Assembly (NCBI GenBank): GCA_028673005.1
Contig: CM054114.1
Span: 126,571,307 to 126,635,306, forward strand
Length of the DNA: 64,000 nt
Direction: 5' to 3'
Source: Tanypteryx hageni
Lineage: Eukaryota; Arthropoda; Insecta; Odonata; Petaluridae
The stretch's first letter is position 1. Each line of letters begins with the position of its first letter. The translations under genes were made by a program, and so were the position numbers. Shown here piece after piece: positions 12,901-24,700 of this stretch. The notes beneath the pieces were generated by a model. The model was not told the origin of the DNA and did not search any database. It was given only the letters and a program-made list of their open reading frames with translations.

Positions 12901-12929
12901 GTATGTGCAGATTATGTATTAAAATTAAG
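9906..12929. other. Intron 2, repeat-derived sequence without supported gene
   Basis: The stretch is mostly AT-rich. Two short open frames at 10016-10510 have no recognisable product. A tRNA-like SINE head at 10681-10750 is listed separately. A moderately GC-rich patch at about 10960-11350 is open on the minus strand for 128 codons but resembles nothing I know. A possible B box (GGTTCGAACC) sits at about 12136. I see no exon with matching splice phase. Confidence 0.6.
10681..10750 (+). repeat. tRNA-derived SINE head
   Basis: This 70-base segment has an A-box-like GTAGTTCAGTTG at 10687-10698 and a B-box-like GGTTTGATTCC at 10728-10738. Only four outer bases pair (GCTA with TAGC), so the acceptor stem is broken and a functional tRNA is unlikely. 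The body beyond the tRNA-like head was not delimited. Confidence 0.4.
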
Positions 12930-13225
12930 GTACTTACCGTTCTTCCTCCCTTTCACTCTGACCCCTCCCATTCTCTCCCTCCCTCGTATTTTCCCTCTCT
13001 TTCTCCCATTCTCCATCCCTTTTTCCCTCCTATTCTTCACCCCCTCATCTTCCCATCCTCCCCTTCCTCCCATTCTCCTCCCTTTCTCTCTCACATTCTC
13101 CTCCTTTTCTCCCTCATTATCCTCCCTTTCTCCTATCCATTCTCCTCCCTTTCTCCCTAACTATCTCATCCCTTTATCCCTCCCATTCTCCTCCTATTCT
13201 CCCTCACATTCTCCTCATTCTACCT
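12930..13225. repeat. Pyrimidine-rich simple repeat
   Basis: This is a strand-asymmetric tract built of variants of CTCCCTTTCTCCCTCCCATT. It is open in both directions only because it is low-complexity, so the translated frames here are not genes. A pure C run lies nearby at about 13442-13454. Confidence 0.85.
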
Positions 13226-14450
13226 TCAAAAATTTATATTTATGTAGATACAAATCTTACACACCAAAAGAATATTTATTTGTTATGCTTTACGCTCGAC
13301 AACTTTAGCTGGTCATAATTATTTTAACTCTCTGGAACTTACTATAATGTGAATTATACATTTTGTTTAATTTTCCGTACACATAAAATATTGTTTCATT
13401 AAATTCAAATTTATTAGTTTTATTCGGATGAAGTCCAATTTCCCCCCCCCCCCGTCAAAATAGCGCCACAAATGGACATGTTAACCCTAAATATCCAGCT
13501 CATTATACTATATTTCTGGCAAATTTCAATTTTCTATCTACATCCTTGATCGAGTTATTCGCGTTTTAATAGCTTATCACTCAGGCCAACGGACGGACAA
13601 CATAGCCTTTTATTATTCTTTTTGTGATTCTTTTAAATCTCTCTTTCTCTCATTAATTCCCAAACCGTCCTCAAATCCTCCATTCTTCTACCTAACTCCA
13701 GTAACCTATCGCCCAGTCGTTCATTCTATACATATGTATATGTAGCACTTTCCTCAGATTTTCATACCGTTTCTATTTCAATGATATTGGTTTAGCTCAT
13801 TACGATTTTTAATCATTCGAATAGTATTTCAGATCTTTACTTATTCCTTCTCGTAAATAACGCAACAAATTTTGAAAATCATTTCCCTCTCCTTCTCGTA
13901 TTAAAAGCCTTCAAAGCACGCTTAAACCCATAAGGATTGAAATAACAATAGGATTTCGTGGTTTAACAATGTAATTGGTAGGCAGGGCAACATCCAGTTA
14001 AAATGGCAAGATTTATCCAAAATAAGTGAATTAAACGTTTAACATGAAGAATTTCGAACTGTAGGCGAAAAAAATTTACAGAATAAGAAACCTTATGATT
14101 TTTCCTTTAGAATGGTTTAGATCCAAAGGTCGTAGGTCAATTTTTTCTAATTTTTATTTCCAAAAGCAGAAAAACCTGCTCGTCAAAAAGTCGGTTTTAC
14201 GTGTTATCTTATGGGGAATACAAATCATCCTCTGGAGTCGAACCTTAGACGTTTTTCGTAAATTTTCATTCGTTACAGCATCTTTATATTTGAGTAGTTT
14301 TTCTCTGCCAAATTTCAAGTTTATATCTGCATTTTGGAATTTCGTGTGTAGGGCGAGTATGGAATTGCTAAACAAAATGAACAGAACCCGTCTACATCCC
14401 TACTTGTTGTCTTTTGCTAACTGCTCTAAATAGCGAATAACTCGAGAATG
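13226..14450. other. Intron 2, no gene seen
   Basis: AT-rich sequence with a C homopolymer at about 13442 and a short GACGGACAAC motif of the kind found in SINE tails. A fragment near 14205-14250 (TCTGGAGTCGAAC) is related to the Helitron-like bodies at 8.6 and 9.7 kb. There is no exon with convincing splice sites. Confidence 0.5.
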
Positions 14451-14547
14451 GCCAAATCGGTTGGTCATTCCTTCGGCGTATTATCGGCCGTACGCCTAAA
14501 AGTATATTTGAATGATCGCGGCGTACGATAATGGACAACCGATTTAA
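14451..14547. repeat. Short foldback repeat
   Basis: AAATCGGTTGGTCATT with ATTATCGGCCGTACGCC on the left is answered by GGCGTACGATAAT and GGACAACCGATTT on the right. The segment would therefore fold into an imperfect hairpin of nearly 100 bases. It is probably the remnant of a small inverted-repeat MITE. Confidence 0.6.
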
Positions 14548-14662
14548 TTTTTGCCAGATTCATTAAATTACTTACGTTCCTGCAAAAATAATCCAACCTC
14601 ATTATATTGGTCGCTAGAAAGATTGTTTCCGTGATCAATTAAAATATCATATTTAAATATTC

Positions 14663-15132
14663 GGTACTGTTCTAACAAAAGCGTGAAGATCAAGACAGCG
14701 ACGGTAGCGCTGTCGATGTCGATATAATTGATAGAAATTATACTACTGCGGCAATGGTACTAATACGTAGCATTGTCGTTGGCGCCGTAACAGAAGATAA
14801 TGCAAGGACACATTGAACTACAACCTCGTACGTGCATATTCTGCTGCACTTGCGTTCACTTGCAATCACTCCGCATTCCTGCAAAAACGTCAGGATTGCT
14901 TCTTCTCCGACTGGCAGTTCGTGATACTTTAAGGGAGGCATCAACCCTAGGGGGGGGGGGGGGGTGAGAGACAGTGAACGTGGAATGGAAACGAATCAAC
15001 TGACTAAACCAACCCAACCCGGGGGGCCGAGAAGATTGTGATGCCGTGGTAATACTATTTCTCGCCACTTTCTCTTCATCGATAGCGCTACTGTCACTGT
15101 CTTGACCTTCACCCGATTCTTAGAACAGAACC
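14663..15132. mobile_element. Inverted-repeat element (about 470 bp)
   Basis: Arms of about 56 bases at 14663-14718 and 15077-15132 are inverted copies of one another with a few mismatches. The shared core includes CAAGACAG on the left, its complement CTGTCTTG on the right, and AGCGCT in both. The interior contains a run of G at about 14951-14964 and no convincing gene. This looks like a non-autonomous DNA transposon with long terminal inverted repeats. No clear target-site duplication was identified, so the family is open. Confidence 0.6.
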
Positions 15133-15716
15133 AAAAATTCTTTCAAATTTCGACTTCGGTTTTAATTCGTCTCCGATTTCTTCATCTCCATTCATCCTTA
15201 TTTGTCTTTTGCTCACTGTCGATCATCCTGAAATCTTGCAGCAGGCCATTGACCTCGTAGTCGGCAGCATTTCAACCAACCAACACTTGTTAATTATTAT
15301 AGACATACTTATGAATAAATTAGGGACACTTCTAAAAATTAAATATATCTTTATAAATTATAATTTATAAAATTAAATTATTATTTTTAAAATAAAATAT
15401 TTCAGCCTTGCGCCCGAGGTAGGTGCCTCGATCGTCACATCCTTCGCCCGGAGTGCAAAAAATACCTCGGACCGCTTCTTCTAGTAACATTATAACGTAT
15501 CGAGTTTTATTTCCAGTCGCTCCAACAGCAGCAGCATTTTTCTACGAGTGAACCTGCGACAGTAACCAGTAAGATTACCGCGTGGAATGGAAGCGAACGG
15601 ATACTGGGGAGTTTTTGCAATCTGCACTGCGCCGATTTATCGCATAAAATTGATTTTTCCTGTACAAATATTGATTTTATCTCCTCTAACCGAAGGTTTA
15701 TTCCTTTCAATCACAG

Positions 15717-18700
15717 GTGAAAAATGCCGAAGAAAATTGCCCCCGTAGTCGGGTAAGACGTGACGTCCTAGACGATAACAAACAGGCGGATGACGGAACC
15801 GACGAGCCGGACGTCCTTGAAGAGGTAGGGGTTGTTGCGAAGGAGATTCTGGACATCCTGAAGGAGAAGATGGAAAAGGGGGAACCGACAACCAACCTGG
15901 GCCACGACGGCGGCGACACCGTGTTTGCTCGGATGGGTGAAGACGCCACGATGAAAGAGACGATACCTATCACCGATTTGCCCGAACCAGTGCTTGAAAT
16001 GTTCAGGAGAAAGGCGATAAAGAAGATAGAAATTAGGCCGTACGAGTTACCGAATTATGTGTATCAGCTGTTCAAGAAAAAGATGACTGAGCATCACTTC
16101 GACAAAATATTGCTCTCTCGCAACATACCTCTGGGCGAGATACCTGTGTGGGCGATACAGCTGTTCACGGTAAAGCCGACAGGAAACGCTAGAGACGTCA
16201 TACTATCGTACGAACTCCCCGGTTGGGTCATAGACCAGATGAAACGGTGGATGGATGGGAAGAACGACGATACCTTTAAGCTAACGTGGAACGAAATGCC
16301 TTTATGGATGATTAAACTCGTCAAAACCATGGCGCGCCATCCGAGAGGCACGGCGGATTTGTTCAGCCAACGAATGACTCTAGAAGAGCTCTTACGATGG
16401 TCGATATATACCTCCCGACCAAAGTTTGAAGGTGCGATTTCGGGAATCAAAATATCGTTAGACGACATACCTAAGTGGGCGCAGGAATTTCTCAAATTTA
16501 AGCTGAAAAAGGTAGGAGAGGAAAGGAACCCGATGAATATTTACGTGACGCTTGGAGAAATATTTGAATGGACTTTCATGATCACCAGAAGGGATATTAT
16601 CGACAGCATCAGGGGCAATCTGCTTTCGAAATTCGCTGTAAAATGGACGGATTTCCCCGGTTGGTTCCAGGACTGGTTGGGCTTTTTCCTAAAAGGCTTC
16701 AAATTCCCGCCATTCCATGTACCGGGAGAAAGACCAGGAAGGAGACCAGGAGGAAGACCTCCTGGGGAAATTCTGCCACCTTGGCCGAAAGAACGTCCGT
16801 ACCCTGGGGGCAGACCGGAAGGTGGAAAACAACGTCCCCCGGGCCATAATAAGAATCCACCCGACGAGAAACCCCCATGGTCAGAACGCGGGGGAGGAAC
16901 TTTACCTCCCACAACTCCAGTGCCAGCGCCATCCCCAAAACCGATAGTAAAACCTTATTGGCTAGACTTGATAATCAATAAAAAGTTGAAGGAGAATGAC
17001 GGGAGATTGGAACTGAGCGAGATGTCGGACTGGATAATGTTGATTATGCATGTGAAAATACTTCAGAATTTCGACAACGAAACCGTACTGGGCGTCCGGA
17101 TATCGCTGAATGAGATAATTGATTGGGGTGTATATATTGCGAAGTTGACTGAACAGCCCAACATAACGTTGGAGGATTTGCCTCCTTGGTTTTTGCTTAT
17201 ACTGCAAAAGGTAGTGGAAGAATATGAGACAGAGGTGCAGGTTATGATGTTCAGCATGATGCTGGATGAGTTGATCGACTGGTCTATAAAGTACGCCACC
17301 GACGAAAAGGAAGGAAATTTGGGAAAAATAAAATTCGAACGTTTACCGGAATGGCTCAAAATTTACATTAGTATGAAGATAGAAAGGAGCAATGACCCAG
17401 ATCAGAAACCTCCGTGGTCGCCTATATATGTCCCGGAAGTGAGAGACGTGTTCGGCGAGAAGGCATTTAAAGTCAAAAGAGCGCTCAAGGGTTTGCCTAA
17501 ATTGTTGATCGTTTTGATCCAGATGAGAATCGAAGATTTTTATCATGGTGAGAACGCGGCAAAATTTATCCTAGCGCCACAAGAAATCCCTGCTTGGGCC
17601 GTCGAACTAGTGAAAATAAAGGTGCAAAAAAATTACGGCGTCAGTTTGATCATGCCGGAGGATTTAACGTGGGACACGACCCCCCGTTGGGTTATAGAAC
17701 TCATAAAAGGAAAGATTTATGAAGATTCGATACAGGGATCGCTGATGGAATCTTACGTCACGTTGATCGAAATCGTTGACTTTTCTATATGGTTCACGAA
17801 CATGACGATTAATGGCTCTGGGACGCAGACGCACAGCCGCGTGTCCTTGGAAGACATTCCGGATTGGGTCGTGGATCTTCTACGCACAATCGAGGAGTGG
17901 CAGTTTGATGAAGATTTGTCGGTAATGGAAGAATACATCACACTTAGTGAATTACTGGACTGGGCGATAGTACACAACCTGAGGAGAAAATGGGAATCAG
18001 ACGGGGATAAGATATTAATGTTCAAGGACAATCTAAGCAAACTGCCAAAGTGGGGAGCAGATCTTTTAGCGTCGAAATTAATTTCGTTCAACAACGTTAT
18101 GCCACCGATGGATTTTGACGTGCCGGTCGTGGATTTGCCGAATTCGGCGACAGAATACCTAAAAAGCCTGATAAGAAAAGGTTACAGCGGTCACCCGGAT
18201 ATGAAACCTGGACTGACACCGGATAAGCTTCCCTACTGGTCGTTGGAACTCTTGCAGAGGGCCATGACGGAGCATGTTGACGTGGCATCAGCGATGAAAA
18301 AATCCTGGACAATCGATGAAATTCTCCAATGGGTTGTATGGGTAACCAGAATAAAGAGTTTTGACATGGACCCAACATATGGTTTAAGAGTGGCCCACCT
18401 CCCGGACTGGATCATAGAACTTCTTAAAACGAAGATCGAAGAGAGCAATGGTGACACAACGGTGATGGAACATCGTATCACAACGGAGGAAATACTGACG
18501 TGGGCAATCCGATTCATCTTGCGGGAGAAGGAGGAAGTCGTACCGTTATCCTCCGAATCCACCAAACATCCCATAGAAATGCCCGATTGGATGAAAAGTC
18601 TTCTCCTCCGAAAGACGGAAGAGGTTAATCAGGGTAAAATGCAAAAGATTTTCACGATGCCAACCAACCAATTGCCACTTTGGTCAATGGAGATTATAGA

Positions 18701-21700
18701 GGTTAAATTGGAAATGTTCAAAGAGGTGGATGTGAAAATAATTCCTTTCACCGTCATACAACTTTTACAATCGCGGTTGCTTGAGTTTAACGGTTCTAAG
18801 GATGTGTACGATCTCGACGTTAATTTAGGCGACGTCGTGGATTGGTTTCTGTGGATGACCAGGGCGAGAAAGATAGCGACGGGTGTGAATTCCAACGTGA
18901 CACTGGGAGAAATACCTAAATGGGTAGTAAGGCTCCTCACCAGGAAAAGAGAAATGCACAATGATGGCGGAGACGTGTTCGATCTCGTCACGACCTTGGA
19001 TGAAATCATTGATTTATCTATACAAATGGGCAAAGAAATTGTAGAGGAAAGGGAAGAGGATAATGAAAAGAGAGTGAATGGATTACCATATTGGTTAGTC
19101 AGGATCATCCTTCTGAAACTGAAGAATGACTATTCCCCTAAATTTGGAAAGAGACTCGGTAAATTGCCGCTATGGGCCATAGAGCTGATATTCCTCAAGC
19201 TGGAAGTGGCATACGAATATGAATTAGGGATCAAAACCGCACTGCCGCGGGAAATGGAACCAGATTGGTTGATGACATTTCTTGCCCTACATATCAATTT
19301 CGAAGATCAAGAGGAATCCGTGATGTTTCAAAACGTGACACTTAATGAACTTCTGGAATTTGCTATATGGTCAGGAAAAAGAGAAAGGACATCCATATCG
19401 TTTTTCGAACTGCCTGAGTGGATTTTTGATTTTCTCATCATCAAGTTGGAAGAGAATGAAAACGACAGGACAATATTAAAGCGCAACATGACATTGTATG
19501 AGATATTAGATCTTGGTTTAGAGATTTTTGTAAAAATTGAAGTTGAAAGGAAGGTTCATTTAGGCCAAGTAATGATGGCTACACCGATTTGGATAAAAGA
19601 CTTTCTCAAGGACAGGATACGATTGATTAATTCGGACAAGATTCAGTATCAACTCATCCTAGGGTCATTAAACAAAGGGGATGGAGGGATTGTAATGAGA
19701 AAGGTAAAGGAAATTTACAGTGACAATATAGCTTTAACAACTCTCATAACGGCTCCCTATTGGATCATAAGATTCGTTGAAATGCAAACTGAGCAGCAAA
19801 AATCCGACACTGACGCAATTCTATTGCAAGAAGTTATAGATTTCGGTCTGTGGATAACTAGACGGATCAAGAACTTGGAGATAATGAACAGTAAGAGGAA
19901 ACTAAGATTGTTTGATGTCCCACTGTGGTTATTAGAACTTCTTAATATGAAGGCCGAAGTCTATGGGGATGAGGAAGCGTTATTGCAAGATCAGATGACC
20001 TTGGAACAAGTCGTGATTATGTCGATTAAAACCAGCATCACTATAAAAACCTTTGAAATATATGATTTTACGCCACCTGACCTGGAACTTGTTCTGGACA
20101 GGATCCCGAGCTGGATTCAAGAAGTTCTGAGGACCAAAGTGGAGGAGAATGAGAGCTGGAACGAGCAAAAGGCGTACCAATTCCCCAACAACCAGTTGCC
20201 GATTTGGGTGGTCGATCGTATTGAATATATGGTGGAACTGAAACACAGAGAAATTCGCAAGATTAAAAAGGGGACGACGTGGGATTCCGTCCCGTATTGG
20301 GCGACCCTGATTTTGCAATCGATAATTCAAGAGAATAACGGTTCCGTCGCCATACTTGAACGAGAAATGACGGTGGAAGAAGTAGTGGATTGGGCAATAT
20401 GGATAACCAACGAAACGAAGGCCCGTGGAGGAATAAAAAGCTACATGGCTTGGACTGAAATACCAGAGTGGGTAGTAGATATTCTAAAGGAAAAGAGAAC
20501 TGACCGTGATTCCCGCAAAGCTTTGATGAAAGCCAGGTTGACATTGGAAAGTTTACTTGACTGGGCAATCGACCGTGCCATTTTGACAGCGGAGTTAGGA
20601 GAAGACGCCGCTAAGCTTGCAATATCGCTCGAAGGCATACCGGGAGATGTGTTACGCTTCATAATTATGACGATCAATAATGTTAACCAAGATCCCGAGG
20701 GGCACAGATATGTTGCAACTCGCGGTAGTTTGCCTCGTTGGGCTGGCCTAATGATTGAAAGACTGATTCGAGCAATTCATGGAAATAACCCACTCATGAT
20801 ATCCATCGTCGCGGAAGAGATATCTGGTTCCTGGGTCGTCGAATATTTTAAAGTTATCATATATCGCTTCCAGTACAAAGATGAAGTGGTGAATTATAGG
20901 GCGACACTCAAAGAAATCATAGAATTCGCCGTACGGTATACATATCATATGATAAACGGAAATGGGGCGGGTACTCGGCGCAACATTGCAATTGCCGACT
21001 TGCCGGAATGGTTGATAAGATTCATAAGATTCAGAATAATTGAGAGTGATGACGTCGAAGCAGTCCTCGTAGATTTCATGATGGTAGGTGACATTTTGCA
21101 TTGGTCAATTGTCAACAACATAGCAGTTCAAACCATGACACCGGACGACTTTATGTTACCGGACCTTTCAAAACCTATAGGACCGCCGCCGTGGGTGATA
21201 AATATTATTGTCCATGAAATAGGGACGTTTTATGTACAAAGGCATCCAAGGCCAGAGAAAACATTCAATGATATCTCAATTTGGGTAGTTCAGATATTCG
21301 AAAATATTGTGGTTGATAGACATAAAAAGATTGACGGTGGAGAGGAAATGACAACGTGGGGATCTATACCTTACTGGTTGATAAAATTTCTCCAAGCAAT
21401 GCAGGTACGACACAGAGGCAGCCCAGATATAATTTCTGTGAAAATAACAATCAGGGAAGTTATAAATTGGCTAATAGAATGGATCCAAGATACCTACACC
21501 CGTTTGGGCGTTGGAGGCAGGGTGGAATGGAAGAATTTCCCGCCGTGGCTAATAGAGTTGTTTATAAAGCTAGAAAAAGAAATGGAGGACCCAAATAAGA
21601 TATTAGAACAGCCAACATCTGTGGGTGATATGATGAATTTTGGAATAGGTTACCATATAACGCTTTACGTGAAAAAAAACGATAGAGCGGATATTAAACG

Positions 21701-24700
21701 GTTATTTCCAGAACTGCCTGGGGATTTGATAGAAAATATCTTTGTGATTATCTTTGATTTTAATGACGGAAACGGCGTACCTGATGTTGAACCGAACTCT
21801 CCTCCATTATCTGCGAACGTCTTCGATTTATTTGAAAGGGTCTTATTGGATTTGTACGGGGATATGCTAGAACTGAGACTCGTCATCAAATGGAAGGTAT
21901 CTAGGTCTTGGTTTGCTGAGCTGATAAGATGGTTAATTAATGGGGGAATCCCCGAGGGAGAGATTCTGACCCATAAGTTATCTGTGGAGGAAATCATAAG
22001 GTACTATCTATTGTACCTCCAAATTATCTATGACGTCGATGGAATGAACGAAGCACGTGATGGGCGGCTTATTGACTTTCCAGAGTGGTTGATAAAGCTC
22101 ATAATATTCAGATCAAAATCAGGTGGCAACATCAAGCCGACGCTTGAATCAGATTTATCACTCAAGGAGCTTTTTGTATGGATAATAGAAAATAGCCCTC
22201 CCCTCGGACCGAAAGATATCAAAATACCAGACCGCAGCACAGAGCGTCCGGAAACACCACCATGGATAATATCTATTCTTGTAGGCGAAATCGAAAGACA
22301 CGATGGAAGCAACGAGCCGCCGAAGCTCGAGCCGCCGATTTCGATTGTGATATTAGTGTGCATCGTAGAAATCGGGCGCGAGAGATACGATAAATTAGAG
22401 GGTGGCGAACCAGAATCTGTATGGGATTACGTTCCGAATTGGTTGATATCATTTTTGCAAGCGATACTATGGAGGGAAAACGGCAGGAGAAATTTAATGC
22501 AGGTAGAAATTACGATAAGAGAGATTGTACAGTGGTGGATATGGTGGATTCGAAGTATCAAGGAAAATTCGGGCTCTGAAGGCAATGTGGAATGGGAGAA
22601 CTTTCCGCCGTGGCTAATAGAGTTGCTAATTAGGTCCCAAAACCCGGAAAATGGACCTAGTGGCATATTAGATAGTATAATGCCCGTGGAAGAATTGGTG
22701 GTCATAGTAATTGATTATGGCATAAAAGATGACATGAGGAAGAGGGATTTAGAACGAGTTAAAGCAATATTTGAAGGGATTTCAGACGTCATATTGATTG
22801 AGATCTTACGAATCGTTCGCGCCGTGAACGAGGAGTTCTATGATAATACTGCAGTTAGACCGGAATATCCCGACTTACCGTCATGGGCTATTACACTCAT
22901 ACAGACTACGGTCGCGGACACCTACGCCGACGAACCTGGTTTGGCACCTTTCATCGCGTCGGAAACAATCCCTCACTGCATCATCGAATTAATGAAAGAG
23001 TTGATACATCGGCTGAAAACGGAAAGGCTGGTGATGAAGTATAGGATTTCCATGCGCGAGTTCGTTAAATTCTCCGCGGTGTATACTCATTATATCTACA
23101 ACGTGGAGGGGACGAACGTCCTTCGTGAGTTAAGATTGACTGACTTGCCTGGATGGTTAATGAATCTGATCATGTTTATGGTTCAAACGGGTGTTGATCC
23201 GAAATCATTGCTTGATGAAAATTTGACAATCGAGAATCTATTGACATCGGTAATAGATAATACATTAATTGTCAACACTCTTAAAACTGAAGACTTTGAG
23301 ATATCATCCATAAACATAGCTAAGCAGCCAGAATGGCTTATACAATATCTCCAGATACTAATCAATAAACACTATGAAGCGATGAGGCCAAGAAATTACG
23401 TGCTACCAAAGAATCAGCTTCCGGTTTGGGTAATACGGATGGTTGAAGAAATAGTTAGAATCGAGTTAATAGAGCTAGAATACGAGGAACAAGACTGGAC
23501 ATTGGATTCGGTTCCGTATTGGGTTGTCCAGTTTATCGAGTTAATGCTGGAAAAGCACAAGGGGAGTAGCAATGTGATGAACACCGAGATATTGATCAGC
23601 GAAGCTGTGACTTTAGCTATATGGAGAACACAGAATTTGAAACTGTATTTGGATAAAGAGGGGAAAGTAGAGTTACACGAACTTCCGGAGTGGTTAATAG
23701 AGTATATCCGAGATGTGGGAGAAGGTGTCAACATGAATTATCTACTGGTTGAGGGAACGGCGACGGTCGGTCAAATCGTCGAGTGGGGAATAAGCCATGG
23801 TATATCGAGGAAGCGAAACGAAGATGACTTCAGTTTTGTTTTGCCGCTCGTGGAAGGCGTACCGGAAGTCGCGATAAGATACATCATGTTCCAACTCGTT
23901 CAAGTCAACAGATACAGGGATCGTGAGAGATACAACACGTCCGTTATAGTCCTGCCCCAATGGGCGGAAAGGACCGTGAGGAGAATAGTGAAAGAGTACT
24001 ATGGGGAAAACGCACGTTATAATACTGCGAGCATATTGGAGACAACCCCCTATTGGTTGCTAGGACTCTTTAAGATTCACCTTCACAAATACGATAAGGA
24101 ACAGTCTTTGTGGAGGCACAATATGAACCTGAAAGAAATCATAGATTACGCTGTGTGGCTTACTAAGCACGTCAACGACCTGGACGGCGTGGGCGTGGAA
24201 AGAAACATCAGATTCATCGACATACCGGAATGGCTAATAGAAATCATTCAGATGAAGGCTGAATACCCTAAGGCTGACATTCTCTTTTTAGATGAAAACC
24301 TTGATTTCATCGATCTTCTAAGCTGGGGAATACGGAACAGCATAAGAGGTAAAATATTTCGTTACGAAGACCAAACGCAGACCAACGAGACCGTGAGACC
24401 CATTCCGGATTGGATAGCTGAACTCCTGATGGTGAAAATAGATCAGAGCAATAAAGGTCAACTTGGGAAAGATTTCAAAATACCAATGAACCATTTGCCA
24501 CTTTGGGCAGTCGAATACATCAGGATCAAAGTAAAAGAGAAGTACGAGGCGTACCAGGAAGAGGAACCTGAGGCCATATGGGGATCGTTACCGTATTGGG
24601 TGGCGCAGTTGATGCAGTCGAAGATACAAGAGCATAACAACAGCATAGCGGTGATGGGACATCAAATGACGGTCGAAGAAGTCGTGGATTGGGCGATTTG

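Noticed and set aside
12894..13160. Serine/proline-rich frame and its arginine/glycine-rich antisense frame
   Set aside because: Both are translations of a pyrimidine-rich simple repeat.
15517..15568. Possible extra exon (SLQQQQHF...) before the giant exon
   Set aside because: It has an acceptor-like TTTCCAG, but the best donor (CCA/GTAAGA) gives 52 nt and breaks the frame. The in-phase donor GTAACC is weak.
15717..15722. GTG as a translation start for the 4,034-codon frame
   Set aside because: The GTG directly follows a pyrimidine tract and CAG, a splice acceptor, and the frame fits phase 0 from exon 2. Eukaryotic initiation at GTG is not needed.
16541..16947. Several frames on both strands over the Pro/Gly linker
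   Set aside because: Shadows of the biased composition of the real coding frame.
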